Positions 8,749 through 18,699 of a DNA stretch of 64,000 bases are shown here, one piece after another; within the stretch, counting starts at the first letter, position 1, and the number at the start of each line of letters is the position of its first letter. The notes beneath the pieces were generated by a model. The model was not told where the DNA came from, did not search any database, and saw nothing but the letters and a program-made list of their open reading frames with translations. Origin of the DNA: Hylemonella gracilis str. Niagara R. GTDB taxonomy: Bacteria; Pseudomonadota; Gammaproteobacteria; Burkholderiales; Burkholderiaceae_C. The position numbers were made by a program, and so were the translations under genes. The DNA lies in contig NZ_JEMG01000001.1 in NCBI RefSeq assembly GCF_000600295.1, positions 1,033,062 through 1,097,061 on the forward strand, in the 5' to 3' direction.

Positions 8749-10017
8749 TTACTGGTAACCCTTGGGGAAGGGATCGGGTTCGATCAGCTTGGGAGACTCG
8801 GCCACCACCTTGAAGGTGCCGTCCTTGTTGCCGATGGCGATGCGCGATTTGCTCCACAGGTGGTGGTTCTCGTGCACCTTGACGTAGCCTTCGGGCGCGG
8901 TCTTCAGTTCGATGCCGGGCGAGGCGGCCACGACCTTGTCCACGTCGAAGCTGCCGGCTTTCTCCACGGCGGCCTTCCACAGCCAGGGGCCCAGGTAACC
9001 GGCCTGCGTCACGTCACCGATCACGGCGTCCTTGCCGTACTTGGCCTTGAAAGCGGCGACGAACTTCTTGTTGTTCTCGTTGTCCAGCGACTGGAAATAC
9101 TTCATCGAGCTGTAGAAGCCCTCGAAGTTCTCGCCACCCACGCCGGTCATCTCGTCCTCGGTCACTGACAAGGTCAGCAGGAACTGTTTAGAACCCGTGA
9201 TGCCCGCTGCCTTGAGCTGCTTGTAGAAGGCCACGTTGGAGCCGCCCACCACGGCGGCGAAGATGCAGTCCGGCTTGGCGACCTTGATCTTGTTGATCAG
9301 GGAGTTGAAGTTGGTGTTGCCCAGCGGGTAGTACTCCTCGCCCACCACCTTGCCCAGCTTGCCGACGGACTCGATGTGCTTGCGCGCGATCTTCATCGAG
9401 GTGCGCGGCCAGATGTAGTCCGAACCGACCAGGAAAAAAGTCTTGGCCTTCTTCTCCTTGGCGCCCCAATCCAGGCCGTAGATGATTTGCTGCGTGGCTT
9501 CTTGGCCCGTGTAGATCACGTTCTTGCTCTGCTCCAGGCCTTCGTAGAAGGTGGGGTAATAGAGCAGGCCGTTTTCCTTCTCGAACACCGGCAGCACGGC
9601 CTTGCGCGAGGCGCTGGTCCAGCAGCCGAAGACGGCCGCGACCTTGTCGTTGATCAGCAGCTTCTTGGACTTCTCGGCGAAGGTGGGCCAGTCGGAGGCG
9701 CCGTCTTCCTTGATCACCCGAATCTTGCGGCCCAGGATGCCGCCCATGGCATTGATCTGGTCGATGGCCAGTTGCTCGGCCTGGATGGATCCGGTTTCGG
9801 AGATGGCCATGGTGCCGGTGGAGGAATGCAACTGGCCCACCACCACCTCGGTGTCGGTGACGGCCAGCTTGGTGGTGTTCACTGCTGCGGTGGGCGGCGC
9901 GGCGGCGTGGCCGAGCGCGGGCAGGCCAGCGATGGACAGGGCCCCCAGGCCCTGCAGCAACTGGCGGCGCTGCAGGCCGGCGACCGGCGGCGGGGTGGGG
10001 ACGGACGATTTCTTCAT
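8749..10017 (-). CDS. urtA: Urea ABC transporter substrate-binding protein UrtA
   Basis: A 422-residue periplasmic urea-binding protein. The chosen ATG (MKKSSVPTPPP) has AGGAG at good spacing; an in-frame upstream ATG at 10089 would add 24 residues unlike a signal sequence. The N-terminus carries QRRQLLQGLGALSIAGLPAL, compatible with a Tat-type or ordinary signal peptide cut near GHAAA. Mature-region signatures include VGQLHSSTGTMAISE, FGCWTSASRKAVLPVFE and LVGSDYIWPRTSMKI, all typical of UrtA. It is first in urtABCDE and divergent from the permease-kinase gene, which points to regulation by that system. Confidence 0.95.
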   Translation of the reverse strand: MKKSSVPTPPPVAGLQRRQLLQGLGALSIAGLPALGHAAAPPTAAVNTTKLAVTDTEVVVGQLHSSTGTMAISETGSIQAEQLAIDQINAMGGILGRKIRVIKEDGASDWPTFAEKSKKLLINDKVAAVFGCWTSASRKAVLPVFEKENGLLYYPTFYEGLEQSKNVIYTGQEATQQIIYGLDWGAKEKKAKTFFLVGSDYIWPRTSMKIARKHIESVGKLGKVVGEEYYPLGNTNFNSLINKIKVAKPDCIFAAVVGGSNVAFYKQLKAAGITGSKQFLLTLSVTEDEMTGVGGENFEGFYSSMKYFQSLDNENNKKFVAAFKAKYGKDAVIGDVTQAGYLGPWLWKAAVEKAGSFDVDKVVAASPGIELKTAPEGYVKVHENHHLWSKSRIAIGNKDGTFKVVAESPKLIEPDPFPKGYQ

Positions 10018-10135
10018 GGGGCACTCCTGCTGAGAATGGTGGGAACCAAGAGCACCGGCCTTCACCGTCAGCCAGGTGCCGCGCGACACGACGTCACCGC
10101 TGGCGTGAGATTAGGGAGAGCCCCGCCGCCGTCCC

Positions 10136-10153
10136 ATACGTCAATCAACGTAT
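10136..10153. promoter_or_regulatory. Perfect palindrome between urtA and sensor-kinase gene
   Basis: ATACGT-CAATCA-ACGTAT is an 18-bp perfect inverted repeat (6-bp arms, 6-bp spacer) in the 218-base divergent intergenic region. It is 118 bases from the urtA start and 82 bases from the kinase start. Size and symmetry suit a dimeric LuxR/NarL-class regulator such as the one encoded at 13603-14550. The binding partner is inferred from position only. Confidence 0.55.
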
Positions 10154-10235
10154 CGCCGATGCAAGCCGGCGCGAGAACACTTCTTGCATGTGCACCCGTG
10201 TGGGCATTGCCATGTCCCCAGAAAGAGGCGCATCT

Positions 10236-13200
10236 ATGAATACCGCCCGGCAGCGGATCTTTCCGATCCGCCGCGACTACAACTCCTGGGTCGCCAACGA
10301 GACCCTGGAGGACTACGCCCTGCGTTACACGCCGCGCGGCGCACGCAAATGGAGCGAATGGCGCGTGGCCAACACCGCCTTTGGCGGCATGTCCTTCCTG
10401 GCCCTGGAGGCCATCGGCGGCGCCATCGCGCTGAGCTATGGCTTCGGCAATGCGCTGTGGGCCATCCTGGTGATGGGGCTGATCACCTTTCTGACCGGCC
10501 TGCCCATCTCGGTCTACGCCGCGCGTTACGGCCTGGACATGGACCTGCTCACGCGTGGCGCGGGCTTCGGCTACCTGGGCTCGACCGTCACCTCGCTGAT
10601 CTACGCCAGCTTCACCTTCATCTTCTTCGCGCTGGAGGCGGCCATCATGGCGCTGGCCCTGGAGATGGCCTTCGGCTGGCCGTTGGTCTGGTGCTACGTG
10701 CTGTCGTCGCTGGTCATCATTCCGCTGGTGCTCTACGGCATCACATTCATCTCGCGCCTGCAGACCTGGACACAACCGGTGTGGATCGTGCTGCTGCTCT
10801 GGCCTTTCGCCTGGTTCGCGCTTGAACAGCCTCAGCACTACCGCGATTTTACCGGTCTGTCGGGCCTCAGCTCGGGCAGCAGCGAGTTCGAGCCGCTGAT
10901 GTTCGGTGCCGCCGCCACCGTGGCGTTCTCGCTCATCGTGCAGGTGGGCGAGCAGGTGGACTACCTGCGCTTCATGCCCGAACGCACACGCACCAATCGC
11001 TGGCGCTGGTGGGGCTGCGTGCTGCTGGCCGGGCCGGGCTGGATCGTCATGGGCATGCTCAAGATGCTGGCCGGTGCCTTCCTGGCTTTCGTGGCCCTGC
11101 AGTACGGAGCCTCGCCCAGCCAGGCCGCCGAGCCCACGCAGATGTTCCTGGTGGGCTATATGCGCGCGGTGGGCAGCCCGACGTTGGCGCTCTGGCTGAT
11201 GGTGGTCTTTGTCATCATTTCCCAGGTCAAGATCAACGTCACCAATGCCTATGCCGGCTCGCTGGCCTGGAGCAATTTCTTCGCGCGCATCACACGCAGC
11301 CATCCGGGGCGCGTGGTCTGGCTGGTGTTCAACGTCATCATCGCCATGCTGCTGATGACGCTGGGCGTGTTCGGCGCCCTGGAGCATGTGCTGGGCCTCT
11401 ACGCCAACGTGGCCATCGCCTGGGTCGGTGCCCTAGTGGCCGACCTCGTGATCAACAAGCCGTTGGGGCTCAGCCCGCCGGGCGTGGAGTTTCGCCGCGC
11501 CTACCTTTACGACCTCAACCCCGTGGGCCTGGGCGCCATGCTGCTGGCCGCGGCACTGGCGTGCGTGGCCTACGCGGGTTTGCTGGGCGTCTGGGCCGAG
11601 GCCTTCGCGCCCTTCATCGCGCTGTTCACCGCCATGCTCACTGCGCCGCTGCTGGCCTGGGCGACCCGGGGGCGTTATTACCTCGCGCGTACCGATCCCC
11701 CGCTCTGGAAACCGGGCGAACCCGTGCGCTGCAGCGTCTGCGACAACCACTTCGAGAGCGCCGACATGGCGCACTGCCCAGCCTACGACGCCCCCATCTG
11801 CTCGCTGTGCTGCTCGCTGGAATCGCGCTGCCACGACCGCTGCAAGAGCGAGGCACGCGCGGCTGACCAGGTGCGCCGGGCTCTGGCCTGGGTCTTGCCG
11901 GCGGGCCTGAACACGCGCTTCAACTTCCGCGTCGCACAGTACTTCGCGGTCTTCCTCGGCCTGTCGGCGCTGATGGCCTTTCTGCTGGGCGTGGTCTACG
12001 TGCAGGAGAGCCTGCAGGGTGCGGCGCATGCAGAAGCGCTGGGCCTGCCCTTCATCAAGGCCTTCTCGCTGATGGCCGTGCTGGCCGCGGTCTGCGCCTG
12101 GTGGGTGGTGCTGGCCAACGAGAGCCGGCGCATGGCGCACGATGAATCCGAACGCCAGACCCAGTTGCTGCAGAAGGAAATCGACGCCCACCAGCGCACC
12201 GACGAGGCGCTGCAGAGCGCCAAGGAGGCGGCCGAGTCCGCCAGCCAGGCCAAGACCCGTTACGTGGCCGGTATGACGCACGAGTTGCGCACGCCGCTCA
12301 ACAGCATCCTGGGCTACGCGCAGATCCTGCTGCGCGGCAACGCGCTCAAGGGTGGCTCGCGCGAGGCCGTCACCACCATCCAGCAAAGCGGCCAGCACAT
12401 GCACGCGCTGATCGATGGCCTGCTCGATTTGGCGCGCATCGAGGCCGGCCGCCTGCGGCTGGACCCGGCGCCGCTGCCCTTCCAGGAGTTCCTGTCCGAA
12501 CTCGCGCGCATGGTCCAACCCCAGGCCGAAGGCAAGGGCCTGGCCTTCCGGCTCGAAACCCTGGGGCGGGTGCCGGCCTGGGTGCGCGCCGACGCAAAGC
12601 GCCTGCGCCAGATCCTCATCAACCTGTTGGCCAACGCGGTGCGCTTCACGGATCGGGGGTATATCGTGTTCCGGGTCGACTGCCGGCACGAGGTGCTGCG
12701 CTTCGAGGTCGAGGACACGGGCATTGGCATCGCGCCGCAGGACCAGGAGCGCATCTTCATGCCCTTCGAGCGGGGTAGCGCGGGGCGGCGCTCCAGCGAA
12801 GCCGGCACCGGCCTGGGCCTGGCCATCACCCACCTGCTGACCGAACTGATGGGCGGTGAGCTGCTGCTGCAGAGCGAGGTCGGGCGCGGCAGCACCTTCA
12901 GCGTGCGCCTTTATCTGCGCGAGATCGAACCACCCGCCCGCCCGGTCGTCAACGCCTTGCGCCCCATAGCGGGTTACCTCGATCCGCGCCGCACCCTACT
13001 GGTGGTGGACGACCAGCCGGTGCAACGCCAGTTGCTGGCCAGCCTCTTGCTGCCCCTGGGTTTTGTGGTGCGCGAGGCCGCCAGCGGGCGCGAGGCACTG
13101 GAGATCGTGCAGCAACGCCTGCCCGACGCGGTGCTGCTGGACATCAACATGGACGACCTCAATGGTTGGCAGACCGCACAGCTGATGCGCGGCGTGGCAC

Positions 13201-13619
13201 CGGAGCTGCCCATCCTGCTGGTCTCGGCCGACCCCTTCGAGAACCGGCCCGAGTTGTTGGCGGCCGTCGGCGCGCGCGGTTTCGTGAACAAGCCGGTGAT
13301 CGAGTCGGAACTGCTGGACCTGCTGGCACGCGTGCTGCAGCTCGAATGGGTGCACGAGGCGCAGCGTGTTGAGGCACAAGCCCTCACCGCTCTGGCCGCG
13401 ACCGGATCCTTGCCGCTGCCGGAGGAACTGCGCGAACGCCTGATCGCGCTGGCCCGCCAGGGCAATGCCAGCGGGCTGCGCAGCCTGCTGCGTGGACACG
13501 CCGAGCAGGCGCCGGCCCTGGCCGAGACGCTGCAGGTGCTGGTCGCCTACGTGGACCGGTTCGACTTTCCTGCCCTGATCGCTCGCCTGAGAGAGACCGA
13601 AGATGCTTCCCCTGTCTGA
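10236..13619 (+). CDS. NCS1-permease / histidine kinase / receiver fusion protein
   Basis: A 1127-residue inner-membrane hybrid sensor. Residues about 1-480 are a full NCS1 (purine-cytosine permease-like) module with about 12 hydrophobic helices, including TRGAGFGYLGSTVTS and SQVKINVTNAYAGSLAWSNF. Residues 499-536 are Cys-rich (C499, C502, C514, C522, C525, C526, C532, C536). Two more helices (about 566-590 and 605-627) and a coiled coil precede the kinase: H-box THELRTPLNS with His682, N-box with Asn796/Asn800, G1 at Asp827, G2 GTGLGL 857-862. A receiver follows with Asp925/926, phosphoacceptor Asp969 and Lys1019, then about 90 helical residues. The start at 10236 has GAGG seven bases upstream; ATGs at 10188 and 10212 are weaker. 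The ligand is unknown; a nucleobase, hydantoin, allantoin or urea-related compound is inferred from the fold and neighbours. Confidence 0.88.
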   Translation: MNTARQRIFPIRRDYNSWVANETLEDYALRYTPRGARKWSEWRVANTAFGGMSFLALEAIGGAIALSYGFGNALWAILVMGLITFLTGLPISVYAARYGLDMDLLTRGAGFGYLGSTVTSLIYASFTFIFFALEAAIMALALEMAFGWPLVWCYVLSSLVIIPLVLYGITFISRLQTWTQPVWIVLLLWPFAWFALEQPQHYRDFTGLSGLSSGSSEFEPLMFGAAATVAFSLIVQVGEQVDYLRFMPERTRTNRWRWWGCVLLAGPGWIVMGMLKMLAGAFLAFVALQYGASPSQAAEPTQMFLVGYMRAVGSPTLALWLMVVFVIISQVKINVTNAYAGSLAWSNFFARITRSHPGRVVWLVFNVIIAMLLMTLGVFGALEHVLGLYANVAIAWVGALVADLVINKPLGLSPPGVEFRRAYLYDLNPVGLGAMLLAAALACVAYAGLLGVWAEAFAPFIALFTAMLTAPLLAWATRGRYYLARTDPPLWKPGEPVRCSVCDNHFESADMAHCPAYDAPICSLCCSLESRCHDRCKSEARAADQVRRALAWVLPAGLNTRFNFRVAQYFAVFLGLSALMAFLLGVVYVQESLQGAAHAEALGLPFIKAFSLMAVLAAVCAWWVVLANESRRMAHDESERQTQLLQKEIDAHQRTDEALQSAKEAAESASQAKTRYVAGMTHELRTPLNSILGYAQILLRGNALKGGSREAVTTIQQSGQHMHALIDGLLDLARIEAGRLRLDPAPLPFQEFLSELARMVQPQAEGKGLAFRLETLGRVPAWVRADAKRLRQILINLLANAVRFTDRGYIVFRVDCRHEVLRFEVEDTGIGIAPQDQERIFMPFERGSAGRRSSEAGTGLGLAITHLLTELMGGELLLQSEVGRGSTFSVRLYLREIEPPARPVVNALRPIAGYLDPRRTLLVVDDQPVQRQLLASLLLPLGFVVREAASGREALEIVQQRLPDAVLLDINMDDLNGWQTAQLMRGVAPELPILLVSADPFENRPELLAAVGARGFVNKPVIESELLDLLARVLQLEWVHEAQRVEAQALTALAATGSLPLPEELRERLIALARQGNASGLRSLLRGHAEQAPALAETLQVLVAYVDRFDFPALIARLRETEDASPV

Positions 13620-14550
13620 GCCCATCGCCATCGTCGCCGCGCCGGTCTGCCATGTGGTGCTGGTGGTTGACGACGCGCCCGAAACCCTGCGCATGCTTTG
13701 CGATGCGCTGGCCTTGGAGGGCTACACCGTGCTGGTCGCGCGCGACGCCAGCGAGGCTCTGGAGCGCTTCGAGCTGGGCGTGCCCGACGCGGTGCTGCTG
13801 GACGCGCTGATGCCGGGCGAGGATGGCTTTTCCCTCTGTCGCCGGCTCAAGGGCGAACCCTCCTGGGCCCATGTGCCCATCATTTTCATGACCGGCCTGG
13901 CCGAGACCGAGCAGATCCTGCAAGGATTCGCCAGCGGGGGTGTGGACTACGTGGTCAAGCCTTTGCGCATCCCCGAGGTGCTGGCGCGCCTGGCCACGCA
14001 CCTGCGCAACGCGCATGTGAGCCGCTGGGCGCGCGAGGCCGTGGACGTGGCCGGTCTGGGCGTCCTGCTGCTTGACAGCCAGGGACGCATCGCCTGGCGG
14101 TCGCCCCAGGCCACGCGTTGGCTGCAGCAGATCCCCGCGCTGCGCCAGGACGAGGCCGCGTTGCGGCGCTGGCTGCTGCAATTGGTGGACCAGGGAGAAG
14201 CGCACGTGGCTTTGCCAGACGGCAACCAATTGCAGGCCCGCCATCTGGGCCAGGGCGGGCCGGGCGAACGTATGGTGTTGCTGCGGCAGATTCCGTTGTC
14301 CGCCATCGCCGCGGACGCGGTTGCGCGTGATCCATCCCAGCGGCGCCTCAGCGGTGCAGCCCTCACTCCGCGCGAGACCGAAGTACTGTCCTGGTTGGCC
14401 AAGGGCAAGACCAACCGCGACATCGGCGATATCCTGGGCATGAGCCCGCGTACGGTCAATAAGCACCTGGAGCACATCTTCGAGAAACTCGGCGTGGAGA
14501 CCCGCACGGCCGCGGCCGCCATCGCCAGCAGCCTGTTGCTGGAAGACTGA
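13603..14550 (+). CDS. Response regulator, receiver plus LuxR-type DNA-binding domain
   Basis: A 315-residue regulator that starts 17 bases inside the end of the permease-kinase gene, so the two are translationally coupled partners. The receiver is residues 17-132, with Asp23/Asp24, phosphoacceptor Asp67 (VLLDALMPGEDG), Thr97 and Lys119. A middle segment (about 140-245) with GLGVLLLDSQGRIAW looks PAS-like, though this is weak. The C-terminal LuxR helix-turn-helix begins near 254 (LTPRETEVLSWLAKGKTNRD, then MSPRTVNKHLEHIFEKLGV). Likely targets are the urt-fmd-ami-ure genes and its own operon, inferred from position. Confidence 0.9.
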   Translation: MLPLSEPIAIVAAPVCHVVLVVDDAPETLRMLCDALALEGYTVLVARDASEALERFELGVPDAVLLDALMPGEDGFSLCRRLKGEPSWAHVPIIFMTGLAETEQILQGFASGGVDYVVKPLRIPEVLARLATHLRNAHVSRWAREAVDVAGLGVLLLDSQGRIAWRSPQATRWLQQIPALRQDEAALRRWLLQLVDQGEAHVALPDGNQLQARHLGQGGPGERMVLLRQIPLSAIAADAVARDPSQRRLSGAALTPRETEVLSWLAKGKTNRDIGDILGMSPRTVNKHLEHIFEKLGVETRTAAAAIASSLLLED

Positions 14551-14590
14551 GCGCGAAAGCCGAAAAACTTCTGCTACAATGCGCAGCTTC

Positions 14591-14667
14591 GCGGCTGTAG
14601 CTCAGTTGGATAGAGTACTTGGCTACGAACCAAGGGGTCGTGGGTTCGAATCCTGCCAGCCGCACCA
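14591..14667 (+). tRNA. tRNA-Arg (anticodon ACG)
   Basis: A complete cloverleaf with encoded CCA. The acceptor stem is GCGGCTG/CAGCCGC and the D-arm contains AGCTCAGTTGGATAGAG. The anticodon stem CTTGG/CCAAG encloses CTACGAA, giving anticodon ACG, and the T-arm is GTGGGTTCGAATCCTGC. A TACAAT -10 hexamer lies at 14575-14580, placing initiation a few bases upstream of the mature 5' end; no good -35 is visible. Confidence 0.97.
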
Positions 14668-14674
14668 AAAAAGA

Positions 14675-14707
14675 AAAGCCCGCAACCGCAAGGTTGCGGG
14701 CTTTTTC
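14675..14707 (+). terminator. Intrinsic terminator after tRNA-Arg
   Basis: AAAGCCCGCAACC / GGTTGCGGGCTTT form a perfect 13-bp stem around a GCAA loop (14688-14691), followed by a T-rich run. It begins eight bases after the tRNA CCA end and is a strong Rho-independent terminator. The A-run on the left arm could let it act on the opposite strand as well. Confidence 0.9.
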
Positions 14708-14728
14708 CTTTTGTCTGATTCTTGCGCC

Positions 14729-15286
14729 ATGAGCAAAGCCTTCACCCGCGAAACCGACGCCGATGACGACGAGGACATCGGTTTGCCCGCGCTGCCCGCA
14801 GGCGGCAAGAACTACATCACGCCCGCCGGTTACGCACGATTGCGCGCCGAGCTGATGCAACTGATCGACGAGGAGCGGCCCAAGATCGTCGAGGTGGTGC
14901 ATTGGGCGGCCAGCAATGGTGACCGCTCCGAAAACGGGGACTACCTCTACGGCAAGAAACGCCTGCGCGAGATCGACCGGCGCATCCGCTTCCTGACCAA
15001 GCGCCTGGAAATCGCCGAGGTGGCCGACCCGAGCGTGCACCACGGCAGCGAGCAGGTGTTCTTTGGCGCGACGGTCACCTACGCCGATGGCGCCGGGGCG
15101 GAGCGCACCATCACCATCCTGGGCATCGACGAGGCGGACAATCTTCGTGGCCAGGTGAGCTGGATTTCACCCGTGGCGCGTACCCTGCTCAAGACGCGTG
15201 TCGGTGACGTGCTCAAGTTGGTGACACCGGCTGGCGTCGAGGAGATCGAGGTGTTGGAAGTGCGTTACCCCGAGCCGGCGGCCTGA
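14729..15286 (+). CDS. greB: Transcription elongation factor GreB
   Basis: A 185-residue cleavage factor that rescues backtracked RNA polymerase. The coiled-coil domain carries YARLRAELMQLIDEERPKIV and the acidic tip region ASNGDRSENGDYLYGKKRLR; the C-terminal FKBP-like domain includes GADRDEAD-like GIDEADNLRGQVSWISPVA. KKRLREIDRRIRFL is characteristic of GreB rather than GreA. The start ATG is 62 bases after the tRNA; longer upstream frames would run through the tRNA and are rejected. It converges with spoT. Confidence 0.95.
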   Translation: MSKAFTRETDADDDEDIGLPALPAGGKNYITPAGYARLRAELMQLIDEERPKIVEVVHWAASNGDRSENGDYLYGKKRLREIDRRIRFLTKRLEIAEVADPSVHHGSEQVFFGATVTYADGAGAERTITILGIDEADNLRGQVSWISPVARTLLKTRVGDVLKLVTPAGVEEIEVLEVRYPEPAA

Positions 15287-15330
15287 GTCCTCGGGCCCGC
15301 AGTCCGGAGGGGCCGGGCGACGATTTCCGC

Positions 15331-17649
<2,319 letters not shown>

Positions 17650-17682
17650 GAAGTGGCTCACGGTCGAATGGTAGCGGGCAAT

Positions 17683-17706
17683 AAAAAAGCACCGCGCTGG
17701 CGGTGC
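17683..17706 (-). terminator. Intrinsic terminator between rpoZ and spoT
   Basis: On the minus strand GCACCGC-CAGC-GCGGTGC forms a 7-bp GC-rich stem followed by TTTTTT (17688-17683). It lies 51 bases after the rpoZ stop and ends only about 21-33 bases before the spoT start. It should end the gmk-rpoZ transcript; spoT must then rely on read-through or a promoter further upstream whose transcript crosses this hairpin. Confidence 0.85.
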
Positions 17707-17757
17707 CTTATTTGTCGGTTATTTGACGTTTTTCTGAAGAATGCGACCGGAGCGGAC

Positions 17758-17961
17758 TCAGGTCGGCACTTTCTTGAGCATTTCCAGGCCGACCTTGCCT
17801 TCAGCGATTTCACGCAGGGCGGTCACGCCCGGCTTGTTCTTGCTTTCGATCTTGGGCGCGTGGCCCTGGCTCAGCATGCGGGCGCGGTAGGTCGCGGCCA
17901 GCACGAGCTGGAAGCGATTGGGGATCTGCTGCAGGCAGTCTTCGACGGTGATGCGGGCCAT
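17758..17961 (-). CDS. rpoZ: RNA polymerase omega subunit
   Basis: A 67-residue omega subunit, which helps assemble RNA polymerase and contributes to a ppGpp-binding site. [20 protein letters not shown] and ATYRARML are signature RpoZ. The length is normal for betaproteobacteria. It lies between gmk (68 bases upstream) and spoT, the conserved order in proteobacteria. Confidence 0.96.
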   Translation of the reverse strand: MARITVEDCLQQIPNRFQLVLAATYRARMLSQGHAPKIESKNKPGVTALREIAEGKVGLEMLKKVPT

Positions 17962-18029
17962 GGTTCTGCTCCAGGAGCCGGAGCGGCGAGGTCGATCGCG
18001 CGGTCCAGCGGGTGATACAGGGAAAACGG

Positions 18030-18650
18030 TCAGGGAAGACGCAGCGCCTCGAAGGTCTCGGGTCGGGCCCGACGCTGGGCCGGATACCGGAGCCGCTGGG
18101 CTTGCACGACGAGCCGCAAGTCAGCCAAGGCGCGCTCGAACTGGTCGTTGATTATAACGAAATCGAAGTGCGGGGCCTGGGCCATCTCCGTCGCCGCGTT
18201 TTTCAGGCGCAGGGCGATCACATCCTCGCTGTCCTCGCCGCGCTTGATCAGCCGGGCTTGCAGTTCCTCCCAGCTGGGTGGCAGGATGAACAGGGTGGCC
18301 GCGGCGGGGAACAGCTTCTTGATCTGCATCGCGCCTTGGTAGTCGATTTCCAGCACGATGTCCGTGCCCGCCAGGATGCGGTCCGCGATGGACTGGCGGG
18401 AGGTGCCGTACCGGTGGTTGTGCACGTTCGCCCATTCGACAAAGGCATCGGCAGCGACCATGGCGTCGAAGGCAGCGGGGGAGATGAAGTAATACTCCCT
18501 TCCATGTTGTTCCTGACCGCGCGGTGCCCGCGTGGTGTGGGAAATCGAAAGCTGCAAGCGGGCGTCCTGCGCGAGCAACGCATTGACCAGGCTGGACTTG
18601 CCCGCTCCGCTGGGGGCGGCGATGACGAAGAGGTTGCCAGGGTATTCCAT
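18030..18650 (-). CDS. gmk: Guanylate kinase
   Basis: A 206-residue cytosolic kinase converting GMP to GDP. The P-loop is [11 protein letters not shown] (about residues 12-22), the GMP-binding part has [21 protein letters not shown], and the lid region has [17 protein letters not shown]. The length is normal. It starts 49 bases after the yicC stop on the same strand, so yicC-gmk-rpoZ are probably co-transcribed. Confidence 0.97.
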   Translation of the reverse strand: MEYPGNLFVIAAPSGAGKSSLVNALLAQDARLQLSISHTTRAPRGQEQHGREYYFISPAAFDAMVAADAFVEWANVHNHRYGTSRQSIADRILAGTDIVLEIDYQGAMQIKKLFPAAATLFILPPSWEELQARLIKRGEDSEDVIALRLKNAATEMAQAPHFDFVIINDQFERALADLRLVVQAQRLRYPAQRRARPETFEALRLP

Positions 18651-18699
18651 GGCGGGATTCTAGAGGTCTGATGGTCTGATGCCCATTGGGCGCCAAGCG

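Noticed and set aside
10188-10235. Earlier start codons (10188, 10212) for the permease-kinase protein
   Set aside because: They lack a ribosome site and add residues with no NCS1 similarity; the ATG at 10236 has GAGG at seven bases.
14579-14728. Upstream extension of greB through the tRNA
   Set aside because: The frame runs through tRNA-Arg and its terminator; GreB similarity begins at the ATG at 14729.
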